From Oscillospiraceae bacterium (GTDB lineage Bacteria > Bacillota > Clostridia > Oscillospirales > Ruminococcaceae), in NCBI GenBank assembly GCA_017472965.1, contig JAFUNR010000013.1, positions 1-36,242 on the forward strand: a DNA stretch of 36,242 nt, in the 5' to 3' direction. Both the position numbers and the translations under genes were made by a program. A model generated the notes under the pieces. That model saw only the letters and a list, made by a program, of their open reading frames with translations. It made no database searches and was not told the DNA's origin. Positions 24,962-32,567 of the stretch are shown here, in pieces; within the stretch, counting starts at the first letter, position 1; every line of letters begins with the position of its first letter.

Positions 24962-25831
24962 TCAGTCAGGCTTTGCCGCCCGATCGGAAAGCAGCTTCAG
25001 CTGTTTGCCGTCGGCCAGCAGCTCTTTCAGCCGAGCTCCGTCACCGGCGGCGATGGCATCGCGGTATTCGGCCAGCCGCTCGATGAGAAAATCGATCTCG
25101 CCCACCAGCGGAGCGGCGTTATCCAGAAACAGCTCCGTCCACATATTCTCATTCAGGAAGGCCACACGGGTCATATCCTTGAAGCTGCCGGCGGAAAAGC
25201 CCACATAATTCCGGGCGGTGGGGCTTTTGATATAAGCGCTGGAGACTACATGCGCCAGCTGGCTGGTATAGGCAATGGTGCTGTCGTGCACGGCGGCTGT
25301 GGTGTGCACCACCCGCCCGAAGCCCAGCGACAGGAAGAATTTTTCCAGCAGAGAATCCGCAGCGGCAATGCGCTCTTCGCACAGCGCACCGCCGGGGGCG
25401 GGGCGTACCAGCAGCATGGAGGCATTGTCGAACAGGCCGCTGCGGGCGGCAGCCCAGCCGCTGCGCTCGGTGCCGGCCATGGGATGCCCGCCGAAGAATA
25501 CAAACCCATGCTGCGCCGCCAGTGCAAAGCAGGTTTCGCACACGGCGGTCTTGATGCCGCCGCAGTCAAACACAACGGCGTTTTTGGCAATGCGGGCGGC
25601 GTTTTCCCGCAGCCACTCGATGATGGCCCCGGGGAACAGCGCCACGGCGATCACATCGCATTGCGCCAGCTCTCTTTCCCCCAAAGGCGCATCCAGCACG
25701 CCGGTGCTCACCGCCTCGCGCACCGTATCGGCATTCAGATCCGTGCCGTACAGGGTGTGGGCCGTGCGGGCACGCAGCGTTTTTGCCAGCGAACCGCCGA
25801 TCAGACCAAGGCCGATGATACCGATCCTCAT
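24962..25831 (-). CDS. tyrA: Prephenate dehydrogenase
   Basis: 289 residues. It oxidatively decarboxylates prephenate to 4-hydroxyphenylpyruvate, the tyrosine branch. Seen: the Rossmann loop GLGLIGGS (7-14), DCGGIK, GGHPMAGTERSG (114-125), HDSTIAYTSQLAHV (182-195). Length and sequence end leave no room for the C-terminal ACT domain found in many Bacillus-type TyrA proteins, so control by tyrosine would have to act on transcription or on DAHP synthase. Its ATG overlaps the aroF stop by four bases. Confidence 0.94.
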   Translation of the reverse strand: MRIGIIGLGLIGGSLAKTLRARTAHTLYGTDLNADTVREAVSTGVLDAPLGERELAQCDVIAVALFPGAIIEWLRENAARIAKNAVVFDCGGIKTAVCETCFALAAQHGFVFFGGHPMAGTERSGWAAARSGLFDNASMLLVRPAPGGALCEERIAAADSLLEKFFLSLGFGRVVHTTAAVHDSTIAYTSQLAHVVSSAYIKSPTARNYVGFSAGSFKDMTRVAFLNENMWTELFLDNAAPLVGEIDFLIERLAEYRDAIAAGDGARLKELLADGKQLKLLSDRAAKPD

Positions 25832-26847
25832 GCATTCATCTCCTCACGGCAGCGGTGGGGCAGCACGGCGCGGCAGGCGGCGGCGATATCGGCAAAGGCT
25901 TCGGGCGTGACGGACTGCTGACCGTCGCACCAGGCCTTTTCGGGATGGTCGTGCACCTCCACCATCAGGCCGTCCGCACCGATGATGGCGGAGGCCACCG
26001 CCATGGGCTTGACCAGACTGCGGATGCCGGTGCCGTGGCTGGGATCCACGATGATGGGCAGATGGGTCATGGTGCGCAGCAGCGGCACAGCGGAAAGATC
26101 CAGCGTATTGCGGGTATCGGTGGCAAAGGTACGGATGCCCCGTTCGCACAGGATGACCTGCTCATTGCCGCCGGCCATGATGTACTCGGCGCTCATCAGC
26201 AGCTCGGTGAGGGTGGCGGAAAAGCCGCGCTTGAGCAGGATGGGCTTTTTCAGCCGGCCAAGCTCCTTGAGCAGCTCGAAATTCTGCATATTGCGCGCTC
26301 CCACCTGGATCACATCCACCTCATCAAAGTAGGGCAGCTGGGAGATATCCATGATCTCGGTGACCACCGGCAGGCCGGTCTCTTTTCCGGCGGCCAGCAG
26401 CAGCTTCAGGCCCTCCTCCCGCAGGCCCTGAAAGGCGTAGGGAGAGGTGCGGGGTTTGAATGCGCCGCCGCGCAGCAGCGTGGCGCCCGCCGCCTTGACA
26501 GCTTTTGCCACGGCGGTGATCTGCTCCTCGCTTTCGATGGAGCAGGGGCCCGCCATGATGGCAAACCCGCCGCCGCCCACCGTGGCATTGCCCACGCGGA
26601 TGACGGTATCCTCCCGGTGCATCTTGCGGTTGGCGCATTTATACGGCTCCTGAATGCGGCGCACATCCTGCACGATGCTCATGGCACGCAGCATTTCGAT
26701 ATCCACAGCGGTGGTGTCGCCCACCAGTCCCAGCAGCGTATTGGTGACGCCGACGGAATCATGCACCGTCAGATCATGGGCGGCAAGCCAGCTGCGCAGC
26801 GCCGCCAGCTGCTGGGGATCGGGATTGGGTTTCAGTACGATGACCAT
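25828..26847 (-). CDS. aroF: DAHP synthase, type I-beta with N-terminal regulatory domain
   Basis: 339 residues. It condenses PEP and erythrose-4-phosphate, the first shikimate step. Residues 1-about 70 form the ferredoxin-like domain of the Thermotoga type, known to mediate feedback inhibition by Phe/Tyr in that enzyme. The barrel has MAGPCSIES (98-106) with the metal ligand Cys102, [17 protein letters not shown] (125-141) and [17 protein letters not shown] precedes the ATG. First structural gene of the operon, downstream of an attenuator, so supply of the pathway is limited both by transcription and probably by allostery. Confidence 0.96.
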   Translation of the reverse strand: MVIVLKPNPDPQQLAALRSWLAAHDLTVHDSVGVTNTLLGLVGDTTAVDIEMLRAMSIVQDVRRIQEPYKCANRKMHREDTVIRVGNATVGGGGFAIMAGPCSIESEEQITAVAKAVKAAGATLLRGGAFKPRTSPYAFQGLREEGLKLLLAAGKETGLPVVTEIMDISQLPYFDEVDVIQVGARNMQNFELLKELGRLKKPILLKRGFSATLTELLMSAEYIMAGGNEQVILCERGIRTFATDTRNTLDLSAVPLLRTMTHLPIIVDPSHGTGIRSLVKPMAVASAIIGADGLMVEVHDHPEKAWCDGQQSVTPEAFADIAAACRAVLPHRCREEMNA

Positions 26848-26901
26848 AATTTTTCTCCTTTTTTTGCACAGCCGTCAAAGCACAGGACGCACGGCACTGT
26901 C

Positions 26902-26942
26902 AAAAGAAACAGGCCGCAGTGCCCTGTTGCACTGCGGCCTGT
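26902..26942 (-). terminator. Attenuator terminator of the aro operon leader
   Basis: Perfect 14-bp stem, ACAGGCCGCAGTGC with its complement (26929-26942 and 26909-26922), six-base loop, followed leftward by TTCTTTTG. It lies 11 bases past the leader-peptide stop and 55 bases before aroF, so it ends transcription before the structural genes unless disrupted. Confidence 0.93.
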
Positions 26943-27043
26943 CGAATACGGTTTCAGCAGCCAAACACCTTTGCGGTGCCGATACAGTGCAGTAAAGAAC
27001 GCCTGCTAAAAAAATAGTAAGCGGTAAAATACACGTATGCGGC
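26909..27043 (-). promoter_or_regulatory. Three-segment Phe/Tyr attenuator
   Basis: Segment 1 is GCCGCATACGTG (27043-27032, codons 9-12 of the leader). Segment 2 is CACTGTATCGGC (26989-26978). They form 11 pairs with one bulge on each side. Segment 2, extended to TGCACTG-TAT-CGGC (26991-26978), also forms 11 pairs with GCCGCAGTGCA (26938-26928), which is the 5' arm of the terminator; the TAT is bulged. Pairing 1:2 therefore allows termination, and pairing 2:3 prevents it. A ribosome stalled on Phe or Tyr codons near codons 11-20 would cover segment 1. The geometry is that of classical trp- and pheA-type attenuators. Confidence 0.85.
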
Positions 27044-27067
27044 ATAAAAGCAAAAACGCTGCAGCAT
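26954..27067 (-). CDS. Phe/Tyr-rich leader peptide of the aro operon
   Basis: 37 residues with AAAGGAG eight bases before the ATG. It reads MLQRFCFYAAYVYFTAYYFF, then SRRSLLHCIGTAKVFGC. Ten of residues 5-20 are Phe or Tyr, five of each, and one more Phe is at 35; there is no Trp. That composition matches the end products of the operon's two branches. It is probably not a functional protein: its translation senses charged tRNA-Phe and tRNA-Tyr. It is transcribed from the promoter at 27115-27142. Confidence 0.88.
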   Translation of the reverse strand: MLQRFCFYAAYVYFTAYYFFSRRSLLHCIGTAKVFGC

Positions 27068-27114
27068 GGTCAGATCTCCTTTACAATGGGAAGCCTGTCC
27101 TTTTTATAGTTAAG

Positions 27115-27142
27115 AGTATAGCACTCTCGTTTGATTTGTCAA
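27115..27142 (-). promoter_or_regulatory. Promoter of the aro operon
   Basis: Reading leftward: TTGACA (27137-27142), 16-base spacer, TATACT (27115-27120). The leader peptide ATG is about 47 bases downstream. Confidence 0.88.
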
Positions 27143-27212
27143 GAAGAAATCTTTTCTTTACAGGATGTTTCACAGGCTTTGTAAACAGTTTTTTAAGTTT
27201 GCACCGTGTGCG

Positions 27213-27241
27213 TGGACAGTATTCCCCCTGCGTGCTATCAT
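27213..27241 (+). promoter_or_regulatory. Promoter of the cardiolipin synthase gene
   Basis: TGGACA (27213-27218), 17-base spacer, TATCAT (27236-27241). A perfect TATAAT at 27243-27248 overlaps downstream but has no good -35. Divergent from the aro promoter. Confidence 0.6.
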
Positions 27242-27319
27242 ATATAATACAAATAATATGCCAAATACTATACAAAAACCGTTCGCCGGTACGGACGAAG
27301 CGAAAAAGGAGGGTACAGC

Positions 27320-28900
27320 TTGGCAAACGACAAACAGCAGACCACCGTGCTGCGGCTGCTGAAAAAAGGACGGCGCAATTTTTTCGGCGTACTTTTCAGC
27401 CGCACGGGGCTCATCACCCTTTCGCTGCTGGTGAATGTGGCGCTGCTCATATTGGTCTTTGTGCGTTTTGAGCAGTATCTGCCCCATTTCTGGGGCAGTG
27501 CTGTGGTCTTTACCGCGGTGATGGTCCTGCTGCTGCTCTCCACCCGCATTGATGCCTCCGCCAAGGTGACATGGCTGATTTTATTCATAGCGCTGCCGGT
27601 GGCGGGCGCGGTGCTTTTCGCCTTTACCCGGCTGGAGCTGGGCCACCGTGCGCTGAAAAAACAGGTGGAGGGGCGCATCGCCGCCACCCGCAGCTGCCTG
27701 CAGCAAAATGAAGAAGCGCTGGCATCCCTTGCCGCCGAAGCCCCCGGCGCGGCAGGGCTGGTGCGCTATGTGAACAGCTGCGGCTGCCATCCGGTGTACA
27801 CCGGCACACAGGTGCGTTACCATCCGCAGGGCGAGAGTATGCTGGAGGCTCTGTGCGCCGCCATCGAAAAAGCGGAGCATTTCATTTTTCTGGAATACTT
27901 CATCGTCAGCGAGGGCGAGATGTGGGGTCGGGTGCTGGGGCTGCTGGCACAGAAGGCCGCCGCCGGCGTGGAGGTGCGGCTGCTGGTGGACGGCACCTGT
28001 GAGTACATCTATCTGCCGCCCGGTTACCCGAAGCAGCTGGCGGCGCTGGGCATCCGCTGCAAAATGTTCGCACCGGTGACACCTCTGGTATCCACCCATT
28101 ACAACTACCGCGACCACCGCAAGATCGCCGTCATCGACGGGCACACCGGCTTTACCGGCGGGATCAATCTTTCGGATGAATACATCAATATCACCCATCC
28201 CCACGGCCACTGGAAGGACACTGCCGCCGAGCTGCACGGCCCTGCGGTACGCAGTCTGCTGCTGCTGTTTGACCAGCTGTGGAGTGCCGGCGGCCGCAAG
28301 CCGGAAACGGAAGAATGCCTGCCGCTGCCCGCACCGTCCGTCGCCGGTGCCGCCGGCTGGGTGATGCCCTACGGCGACTGTCCGCTGGATGATGATCACA
28401 CCGGTGAGATGGTTTACATCGATCTGCTCAACCGGGCGCAGCACAGCGTGCGCATCATGACACCCTACCTGATCCTGGACGGCGAGCTGGAATGTGCGCT
28501 GACCTTTGCCGCCCGCCGCGGCGTGACAGTGGAGCTGATCCTGCCCGGGATCCCGGATAAGCAGCTGCCCTACGCGCTGGCCAAGACCCATTACCCCGCG
28601 CTGCTGGCGGCAGGGGTGCATATTTACGAATACACCCCCGGCTTTGTGCACGCCAAGGTGCTGAGCATGGACGGCTGCGAGGCGGTGGTGGGCACCATCA
28701 ATCTGGATTACCGCAGTCTGTACCACCACTTTGAATGCGCCGTGTGGATGCGCGGCACGCCCTGTCTGGCAGACATCGAGGCGGATTTTGCCGCCGTGCG
28801 CGAAAAATGCCGCCGCATCACCCCCGACACGCTGAAAAAAGAGCCGCTGTGGCGCAAGATCGCCGGCTTTCTGCTGAAAGCCGCCGCCCCGCTGCTGTAA
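27320..28900 (+). CDS. cls: Cardiolipin synthase, phospholipase D family
   Basis: 526 residues from a TTG with AAGGAGGG seven bases upstream; no ATG fits. Three hydrophobic segments (about 28-48, 58-74, 83-103) anchor it in the membrane. Two HKD motifs follow: HRKIAVIDG with His266, Lys268 and Asp273, and HAKVLSMDG with His444, Lys446 and Asp451, each followed by the GGIN or GTINLDYRS block. It condenses two phosphatidylglycerols to cardiolipin and glycerol. Length is usual for ClsA-type enzymes. Single-gene unit with its own promoter and a GC-rich terminator. Confidence 0.94.
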   Translation: MANDKQQTTVLRLLKKGRRNFFGVLFSRTGLITLSLLVNVALLILVFVRFEQYLPHFWGSAVVFTAVMVLLLLSTRIDASAKVTWLILFIALPVAGAVLFAFTRLELGHRALKKQVEGRIAATRSCLQQNEEALASLAAEAPGAAGLVRYVNSCGCHPVYTGTQVRYHPQGESMLEALCAAIEKAEHFIFLEYFIVSEGEMWGRVLGLLAQKAAAGVEVRLLVDGTCEYIYLPPGYPKQLAALGIRCKMFAPVTPLVSTHYNYRDHRKIAVIDGHTGFTGGINLSDEYINITHPHGHWKDTAAELHGPAVRSLLLLFDQLWSAGGRKPETEECLPLPAPSVAGAAGWVMPYGDCPLDDDHTGEMVYIDLLNRAQHSVRIMTPYLILDGELECALTFAARRGVTVELILPGIPDKQLPYALAKTHYPALLAAGVHIYEYTPGFVHAKVLSMDGCEAVVGTINLDYRSLYHHFECAVWMRGTPCLADIEADFAAVREKCRRITPDTLKKEPLWRKIAGFLLKAAAPLL

Positions 28901-28927
28901 GCGCAGCTTCTTTGCAGCGGCCCAATG

Positions 28928-28961
28928 ATCCCCCCGCGATCCCGTTTTCGCGGGGGATTTG
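28928..28961 (+). terminator. Terminator after cls, merged with array repeat
   Basis: 11-bp arms from ATCCCC..CGCGA (28928-28939, one extra C) and TCGCGGGGGAT (28948-28958), then TTTGT. The right arm is also the first bases of the duplicated segment that begins at 28950. Confidence 0.7.
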
Positions 28962-29032
28962 TATACCCCGCGGAGGGATTTTGGGCGGCTGAAAAGTGCC
29001 CGTGCAACGGATGAAACCGGTAAAACACACAT

Positions 29033-29071
29033 AAAAAATCTCCCGAGGGACGGTTGAACGCCCTGCGGGAG
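29033..29071 (-). terminator. Terminator of lipoprotein gene, copy A
   Basis: CTCCCG..AGGG pairs with CCCT..CGGGAG (29040-29071), followed leftward by ATTTTTT. Same structure as at 33555-33594. Confidence 0.85.
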
Positions 29072-29084
29072 ACAGGTTCAAAGA

Positions 29085-29564
29085 TCATTCATCGGCGGGC
29101 AGATATTTCTGTACAAGCGCATTGAACTGCTTGGTATCCAGCACCAGATCCATGGAGCGGAAGATTTTCTCTTTTCCGAGCCGTTCCGCATCGTCTGCGC
29201 AGCAAAAAAGAATCCGTCCCCTTGCATCAATAAACTCACTGCAGCCGCATTTGTACACAATGCGAAACAGCGGTACGCCCACGCGGGGATTATTGTTCTC
29301 GCTTTTATAAGAAATCACCGTTGTTACATCCAGCTCGCAGATCTCATCCGTACAGGTTTCAAAATCCTCGACCCGGCAAATATTGGCATACCGCACCGAT
29401 TCCCCATCAACGATCTCATTGATCCGGGCAACTGTCATATACGAAACCGTTTTATCACTCACCGCGTGCATAAAACCGGTTGTAAGCGGATCGGGATCAC
29501 AGCCGGTCAGCAGAAGTGTGATTACGGCCAGTATTGCGCCAAAAAGAACAACGCGCTTTCTCAT
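29085..29564 (-). CDS. Lipoprotein, candidate immunity protein, copy A
   Basis: 159 residues. Signal peptide with lipobox LLTGC (Cys22 lipidated). The mature part is unknown; it has a CGC pair and is acidic, with motifs such as VARINEIVDGESVRYANIC. GGAGGT precedes the ATG. 147 of 159 residues are identical to the copy at 33608. Eight of the twelve differences fall in residues 119-133. In both places it directly follows the end of the metallopeptidase toxin module, here reduced to a tail. That placement, its outer-membrane-surface location and the local divergence suggest an immunity protein to the toxin module; this is inference. Confidence 0.8.
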   Translation of the reverse strand: MRKRVVLFGAILAVITLLLTGCDPDPLTTGFMHAVSDKTVSYMTVARINEIVDGESVRYANICRVEDFETCTDEICELDVTTVISYKSENNNPRVGVPLFRIVYKCGCSEFIDARGRILFCCADDAERLGKEKIFRSMDLVLDTKQFNALVQKYLPADE

Positions 29565-29580
29565 ATAAGTACCTCCAGCA

Positions 29581-29635
29581 TCAGTTCAGGCATTTCACCA
29601 ACAACAGCTCCTGTATAAGGAGAGACACCGCATCC
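29581..29635 (-). pseudogene. 3' remnant of the metallopeptidase toxin module
   Basis: The last about 18 codons (AVSLLIQELLLVKCLN then stop) match the end of the gene at 34104. Everything upstream is missing, replaced by the end of the membrane-anchored gene at 29648. It shows that copy A was once preceded by the full module or was copied together with its end. Confidence 0.8.
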
Positions 29636-29647
29636 TGTGCAAAGCGG

Positions 29648-30325
29648 TTATTCCGCCGGAGCATACAGACCGTGGGCGCGCCAAAGACTCCGCAGATCCC
29701 CGTTCAGAATGCTTTCAAGCCCGAATGCAGCCTCCGGATCGTATGGCCACGCCGATTGCAGCTTCAGTTCGATCCCGTTATCATAGATAATACGGATCCG
29801 GTCGCCGCCCTAGACGAGGATCACTGTGCCGCCATCCAGTGTGCGGAATACGGCACGGTAGGTATCATTCAGATATGCACCGGCCTCCTGTACAAAGCGC
29901 TGAGGGCGGCAATACGCCGGCTGCAGAATATCCAGCAGCTCTTCGGCATCCTGTTCCACTGCCGTTACCGCCGGATCCGTTCCGCCGTCGGCAGTAACGG
30001 CAGACAGCTCCACACACGCGATCTTTTGCGTCGCAGGCAGAAGCCGGCAAAGCGGTATGCGCTGCGCATTGACCAACGCGCAGCCAAGAGCCAGCAGCAC
30101 GATCATCCCCCACATGCGTCGCTTGCTGCGCGTGACAGGATGCCGCAGCCAGCCCCGGAGATCCTCCAGCGGATGAGGGCAGCCGTAAGGATCCCGTTTT
30201 GCGGACGGTTCCCGCTCCGGCTCCTCCGGCGGCAGTTCCTGTGCCAGCTGCCGCGCAAAGGCTTCCATCTCCTCATCGGACAGCCTGTCCGTCACCGTAT
30301 GCGCATTTATCTGTTCTTTTTCCAT
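29648..30325 (-). pseudogene. Membrane-anchored protein interrupted by an in-frame TAG
   Basis: 226 codons in one frame with a single TAG at codon 172 (29810-29812). Before it the protein reads GGTVILV; after it GGDRIRIIYDNGIELKLQSA and on to a TAA at 29648, a natural beta-rich continuation with normal codons. The N-terminal 70 residues are acidic then basic and cytoplasmic (DEEMEAFARQLAQELPPEEP), one membrane helix spans about 72-87 (MIVLLALGCALVNAQ), and the rest would be outside. GGGGAG precedes the ATG. Without readthrough the product is 171 residues. Function unknown; it sits downstream of the 291-residue lipoprotein and may belong to the same immunity group. Confidence 0.75.
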
Positions 30326-30371
30326 TCGTCAAAGTCTCCCCGCTGTTGAGAGCGCTTCCGTGCGGTAGCTA

Positions 30372-31247
30372 TTAGCCGCCGTATACCGAAACAGCCGCTT
30401 CGGCATAACTTTGCCACCACGGCGTTTCATCGGACCAATCGGCTGTAACACCGGTGTATGTATCGCCCCATGCGGCGTCGGCGGCAAACTGTTCGGAGCA
30501 GGGAACTGCGGGCAGAATCAACAGCTGCGCAGCGAGCTGCCCGTCCGGGTCCTCTGCCGCGGTGCCGTTGTGCTCCGTCATGGCATACCCGTCGACCGGC
30601 ACGCCGCCCTCAAGCATCTGTACGGCAGTGCAACTCCACACATCATAACCGCCTTCGGGCCGCGCATACAAAAACACATCCGCAGTGGTTGAAATAAACG
30701 CATTTCCCCATGCAGAAGAAAACCGCAGACAGGGAATTTCATCCGGCGTCTGCACGCAGCTCACACGCTGCCCGCTGCCGGCGGAAAAACTTGCGGCAAG
30801 CTGAGGCTCGCTGCCCGAAAGATCGTACACAAAAACAGGGTATACCTGACCGCCTGCCCCGATATCATGCCAGAAAAGCTCCGGCACGGCATCGCCGTTC
30901 AATTCGGCGACACCCAGCTTAAAGCCCCGCGGCTTCTCAAAGGCATCCGTGAAGCCTGCTTCGTACAGCTCACAGGCCCGCGACCACAGAAAATACCGGA
31001 TGCAGCCCACAGGATCCTGATCGTAACGGAGCTTCTCGCAGTATGGGATCGGTCCGGCCTGCTGTGTAGATACAGAAGCAGAAGGTTCAGATGCTGAGCC
31101 TGAAAGTGAATACGAGCCAATTTCACAAACAACGGAGCTGCTGTCCAAACTCCCTTTACTTGATACGGTCTGCGGACAACTAATCCTGTCGCAGCCGCAC
31201 AGCAAGACCGTTAACAATGCCAAAATCCAAAGAAGGTATCTTTTCAT
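30372..31247 (-). CDS. Lipoprotein, candidate immunity protein of the LT-like module
   Basis: 291 residues from the ATG at 31247 (GAGGAA upstream). Lipobox LLCGC places the lipidated Cys at 19, followed by a Ser-rich linker (about 25-62). The mature domain contains LGVAELNGDAVPELFWHD, resembling calcium-binding FG-GAP/VCBS-like loops, and several Trp- and Tyr-rich strands. It starts 26 bases after the lytic-transglycosylase-like module ends. A surface-anchored protein next to a wall-degrading domain fits an immunity role, but no known immunity family is recognised. Confidence 0.75.
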   Translation of the reverse strand: MKRYLLWILALLTVLLCGCDRISCPQTVSSKGSLDSSSVVCEIGSYSLSGSASEPSASVSTQQAGPIPYCEKLRYDQDPVGCIRYFLWSRACELYEAGFTDAFEKPRGFKLGVAELNGDAVPELFWHDIGAGGQVYPVFVYDLSGSEPQLAASFSAGSGQRVSCVQTPDEIPCLRFSSAWGNAFISTTADVFLYARPEGGYDVWSCTAVQMLEGGVPVDGYAMTEHNGTAAEDPDGQLAAQLLILPAVPCSEQFAADAAWGDTYTGVTADWSDETPWWQSYAEAAVSVYGG

Positions 31248-31273
31248 TTTCTGTTCCTCGCAACCACGCTGCA

Positions 31274-31845
31274 TCAATCGAAAAGCGGATCTGTATTCGT
31301 CAATTGGTTTCCCCTTTCGTCATATAACACATCAATATACCATGCTTCCCGATTATCTGCCTGCGCAAGAATGTCTCTGTAATACAAGATTTCCAAAGTA
31401 GATGGAGCCAGAATCGGATAAGGATTCCGGGAACTCAGTCCTTTATTCAAATTGGCGCCTTCTCCATAATGATTTACCACCTGACTCATAACATTACCAA
31501 AAGACTGATATGTCTGCCATTTGGCATAATGCGCTATACCCACAGCCGCATTTGCATACGGATCAAACTTATCCTCTAAATCTGCTCCAAATTCTTTGGC
31601 CGTATTTCGTAAAGCAACAACTATCGGATCATCGTAATAAATTCCCCTTGGGTCCGAAATTGCTTTCCATATCAACGGTGTCACCTGCATCCACCCCGCT
31701 GCTCCTTTAGCCAGTCGCCGCCGGTGGTGCGGCCCTGAATGACGGCCAGACCGGCGGGAGCGTGTGCCCCTGCTGCAGCAGCCTTGTGCGGTTGCTTATG
31801 GGCGCGGTATCCACTGTGGTCTGTGCAGGCAAAACGGGCTGCTGC
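31274..31845 (-). pseudogene. Frameshifted toxin module with lytic-transglycosylase-like end
   Basis: The C-terminal 138 codons (open from the ATG at 31690) read WMQVTPLIWK, then DPYANAAVGIAHYAKW and VVNHYGEGANL. This is the pattern of the second half of an SLT lysozyme-like domain (G-x-MQV-P, DP-x-N-x-x-G, then an N-Y-x-G-like block). The usual catalytic Glu segment upstream of MQV is absent. The preceding stub (PAGLAVIQGRTTGGDWLKEQR) is identical to residues 67-86 of the gene at 34104 but in another frame; one more G in the G-run near 31698 would join them. Further upstream the homology jumps again at the 42-bp junction sequence (31754-31795). No start codon with a Shine-Dalgarno site exists for the joined frame. 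Confidence 0.7.
31754..31795. repeat. 42-bp junction sequence, copy 1
   Basis: Matches 33349-33390 with one mismatch. It contains the 12-bp palindrome CTGCTGCAGCAG. On its right is the shared toxin stub (up to codons for SNR), on its left a different point of that stub than in copy 2. It is absent from the uninterrupted stub at 34104-35388. Confidence 0.8.
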
Positions 31846-31855
31846 GGCAGAGGGC

Positions 31856-32566
31856 TCACTCACTGCCCTGCTGCTTAGAGGTTATCAGGTTTCGCTTTTC
31901 CAGTTCGCTTTCAATTACCCGTCTGTCCGGATGCCGTACCAGCAAAAGCGCCTTGAATAGAACCAGTGCATTTTTCCCGCTCTCTGCCGCTTGTGCCAGC
32001 ATAAAATATGGCACATAAAACCATACGCGATACGGATAGGCGAGGCGCGATGTATATACTGCATCCACAACCGCCATCAGTAACAGCAGAGTACACCAGA
32101 TGCCTAGCTCTACAAAACCCATACGGTAACCAAACCAATGTTCTTTGATTGGATGCCGGCGACAAAGAAGCATATAGCGTACACCCCAAGCAACAGCAAC
32201 CGTCAGAATGCAAATACCCACGCCAAGCTTTCTGCACCATACCGTACTCAAGGCATTCTCACCCCACAGGATCCTGCAGGCCGAAAAGAAACACAGAAGC
32301 GAACAGTGCGCATGGCATACGCCGCTCCAAAGCAGATTTCTCATCACAAAAGAAGCCGTCTTTTTGCGCACACAGGCAAGGAAAACGAGATCCAGCACTG
32401 CCACCATCGCAAAAAACACCCCCCACAGAAATGAAATCGGCCGAATCAGACACGCCGCGACGGAGCCCGCTGCCAGTATCAGCCCCCATGTCTGATAAAA
32501 ACGGAACGGCCGATGAAAAAATACATTTCGAAGCCAACCAGCAGAATTTTCATAGCGTGGCCTCAT
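31856..32566 (-). CDS. Polytopic membrane protein, candidate immunity protein
   Basis: 236 residues with about six hydrophobic segments (around 24-44, 47-65, 85-102, 112-132, 150-170, 180-196). The N-terminus is basic and the C-terminal tail charged (RRVIESELEKRNLITSK). Its ATG lies one base past the stop of the membrane-inserting toxin module, with no strong Shine-Dalgarno site, so translation is probably coupled. Immunity proteins against pore-forming or membrane-active toxin domains are often polytopic membrane proteins encoded directly after them; that context is the only functional evidence. No family recognised. Confidence 0.75.
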   Translation of the reverse strand: MRPRYENSAGWLRNVFFHRPFRFYQTWGLILAAGSVAACLIRPISFLWGVFFAMVAVLDLVFLACVRKKTASFVMRNLLWSGVCHAHCSLLCFFSACRILWGENALSTVWCRKLGVGICILTVAVAWGVRYMLLCRRHPIKEHWFGYRMGFVELGIWCTLLLLMAVVDAVYTSRLAYPYRVWFYVPYFMLAQAAESGKNALVLFKALLLVRHPDRRVIESELEKRNLITSKQQGSE

Positions 32567-32567
32567 A

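Larger units (their letters stand above)
28950..29635. repeat. Duplicated 686-bp segment, copy A
   Basis: Matches 33472-34158 almost base for base. It contains, leftward, the last about 18 codons of the metallopeptidase toxin module, the 159-residue lipoprotein gene, its terminator, and the first bases of the next toxin stub (CAGCCGCCCAAAATC and onward). The main difference is a roughly 60-bp patch inside the lipoprotein gene (29163-29221 versus 33684-33744). The right boundary is sharp at CATCC. Confidence 0.9.

Noticed and set aside
26848-27142. T-box riboswitch upstream of aroF
   Set aside because: No antiterminator bulge sequence of the T-box type and no specifier stem. The leader ORF and three-segment pairing explain the region better.
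29810-29812. Reassigned TAG codon as explanation for the interrupted gene
   Set aside because: It is the only internal TAG seen in a recognisable gene; all well-identified genes in the window read with the standard code.
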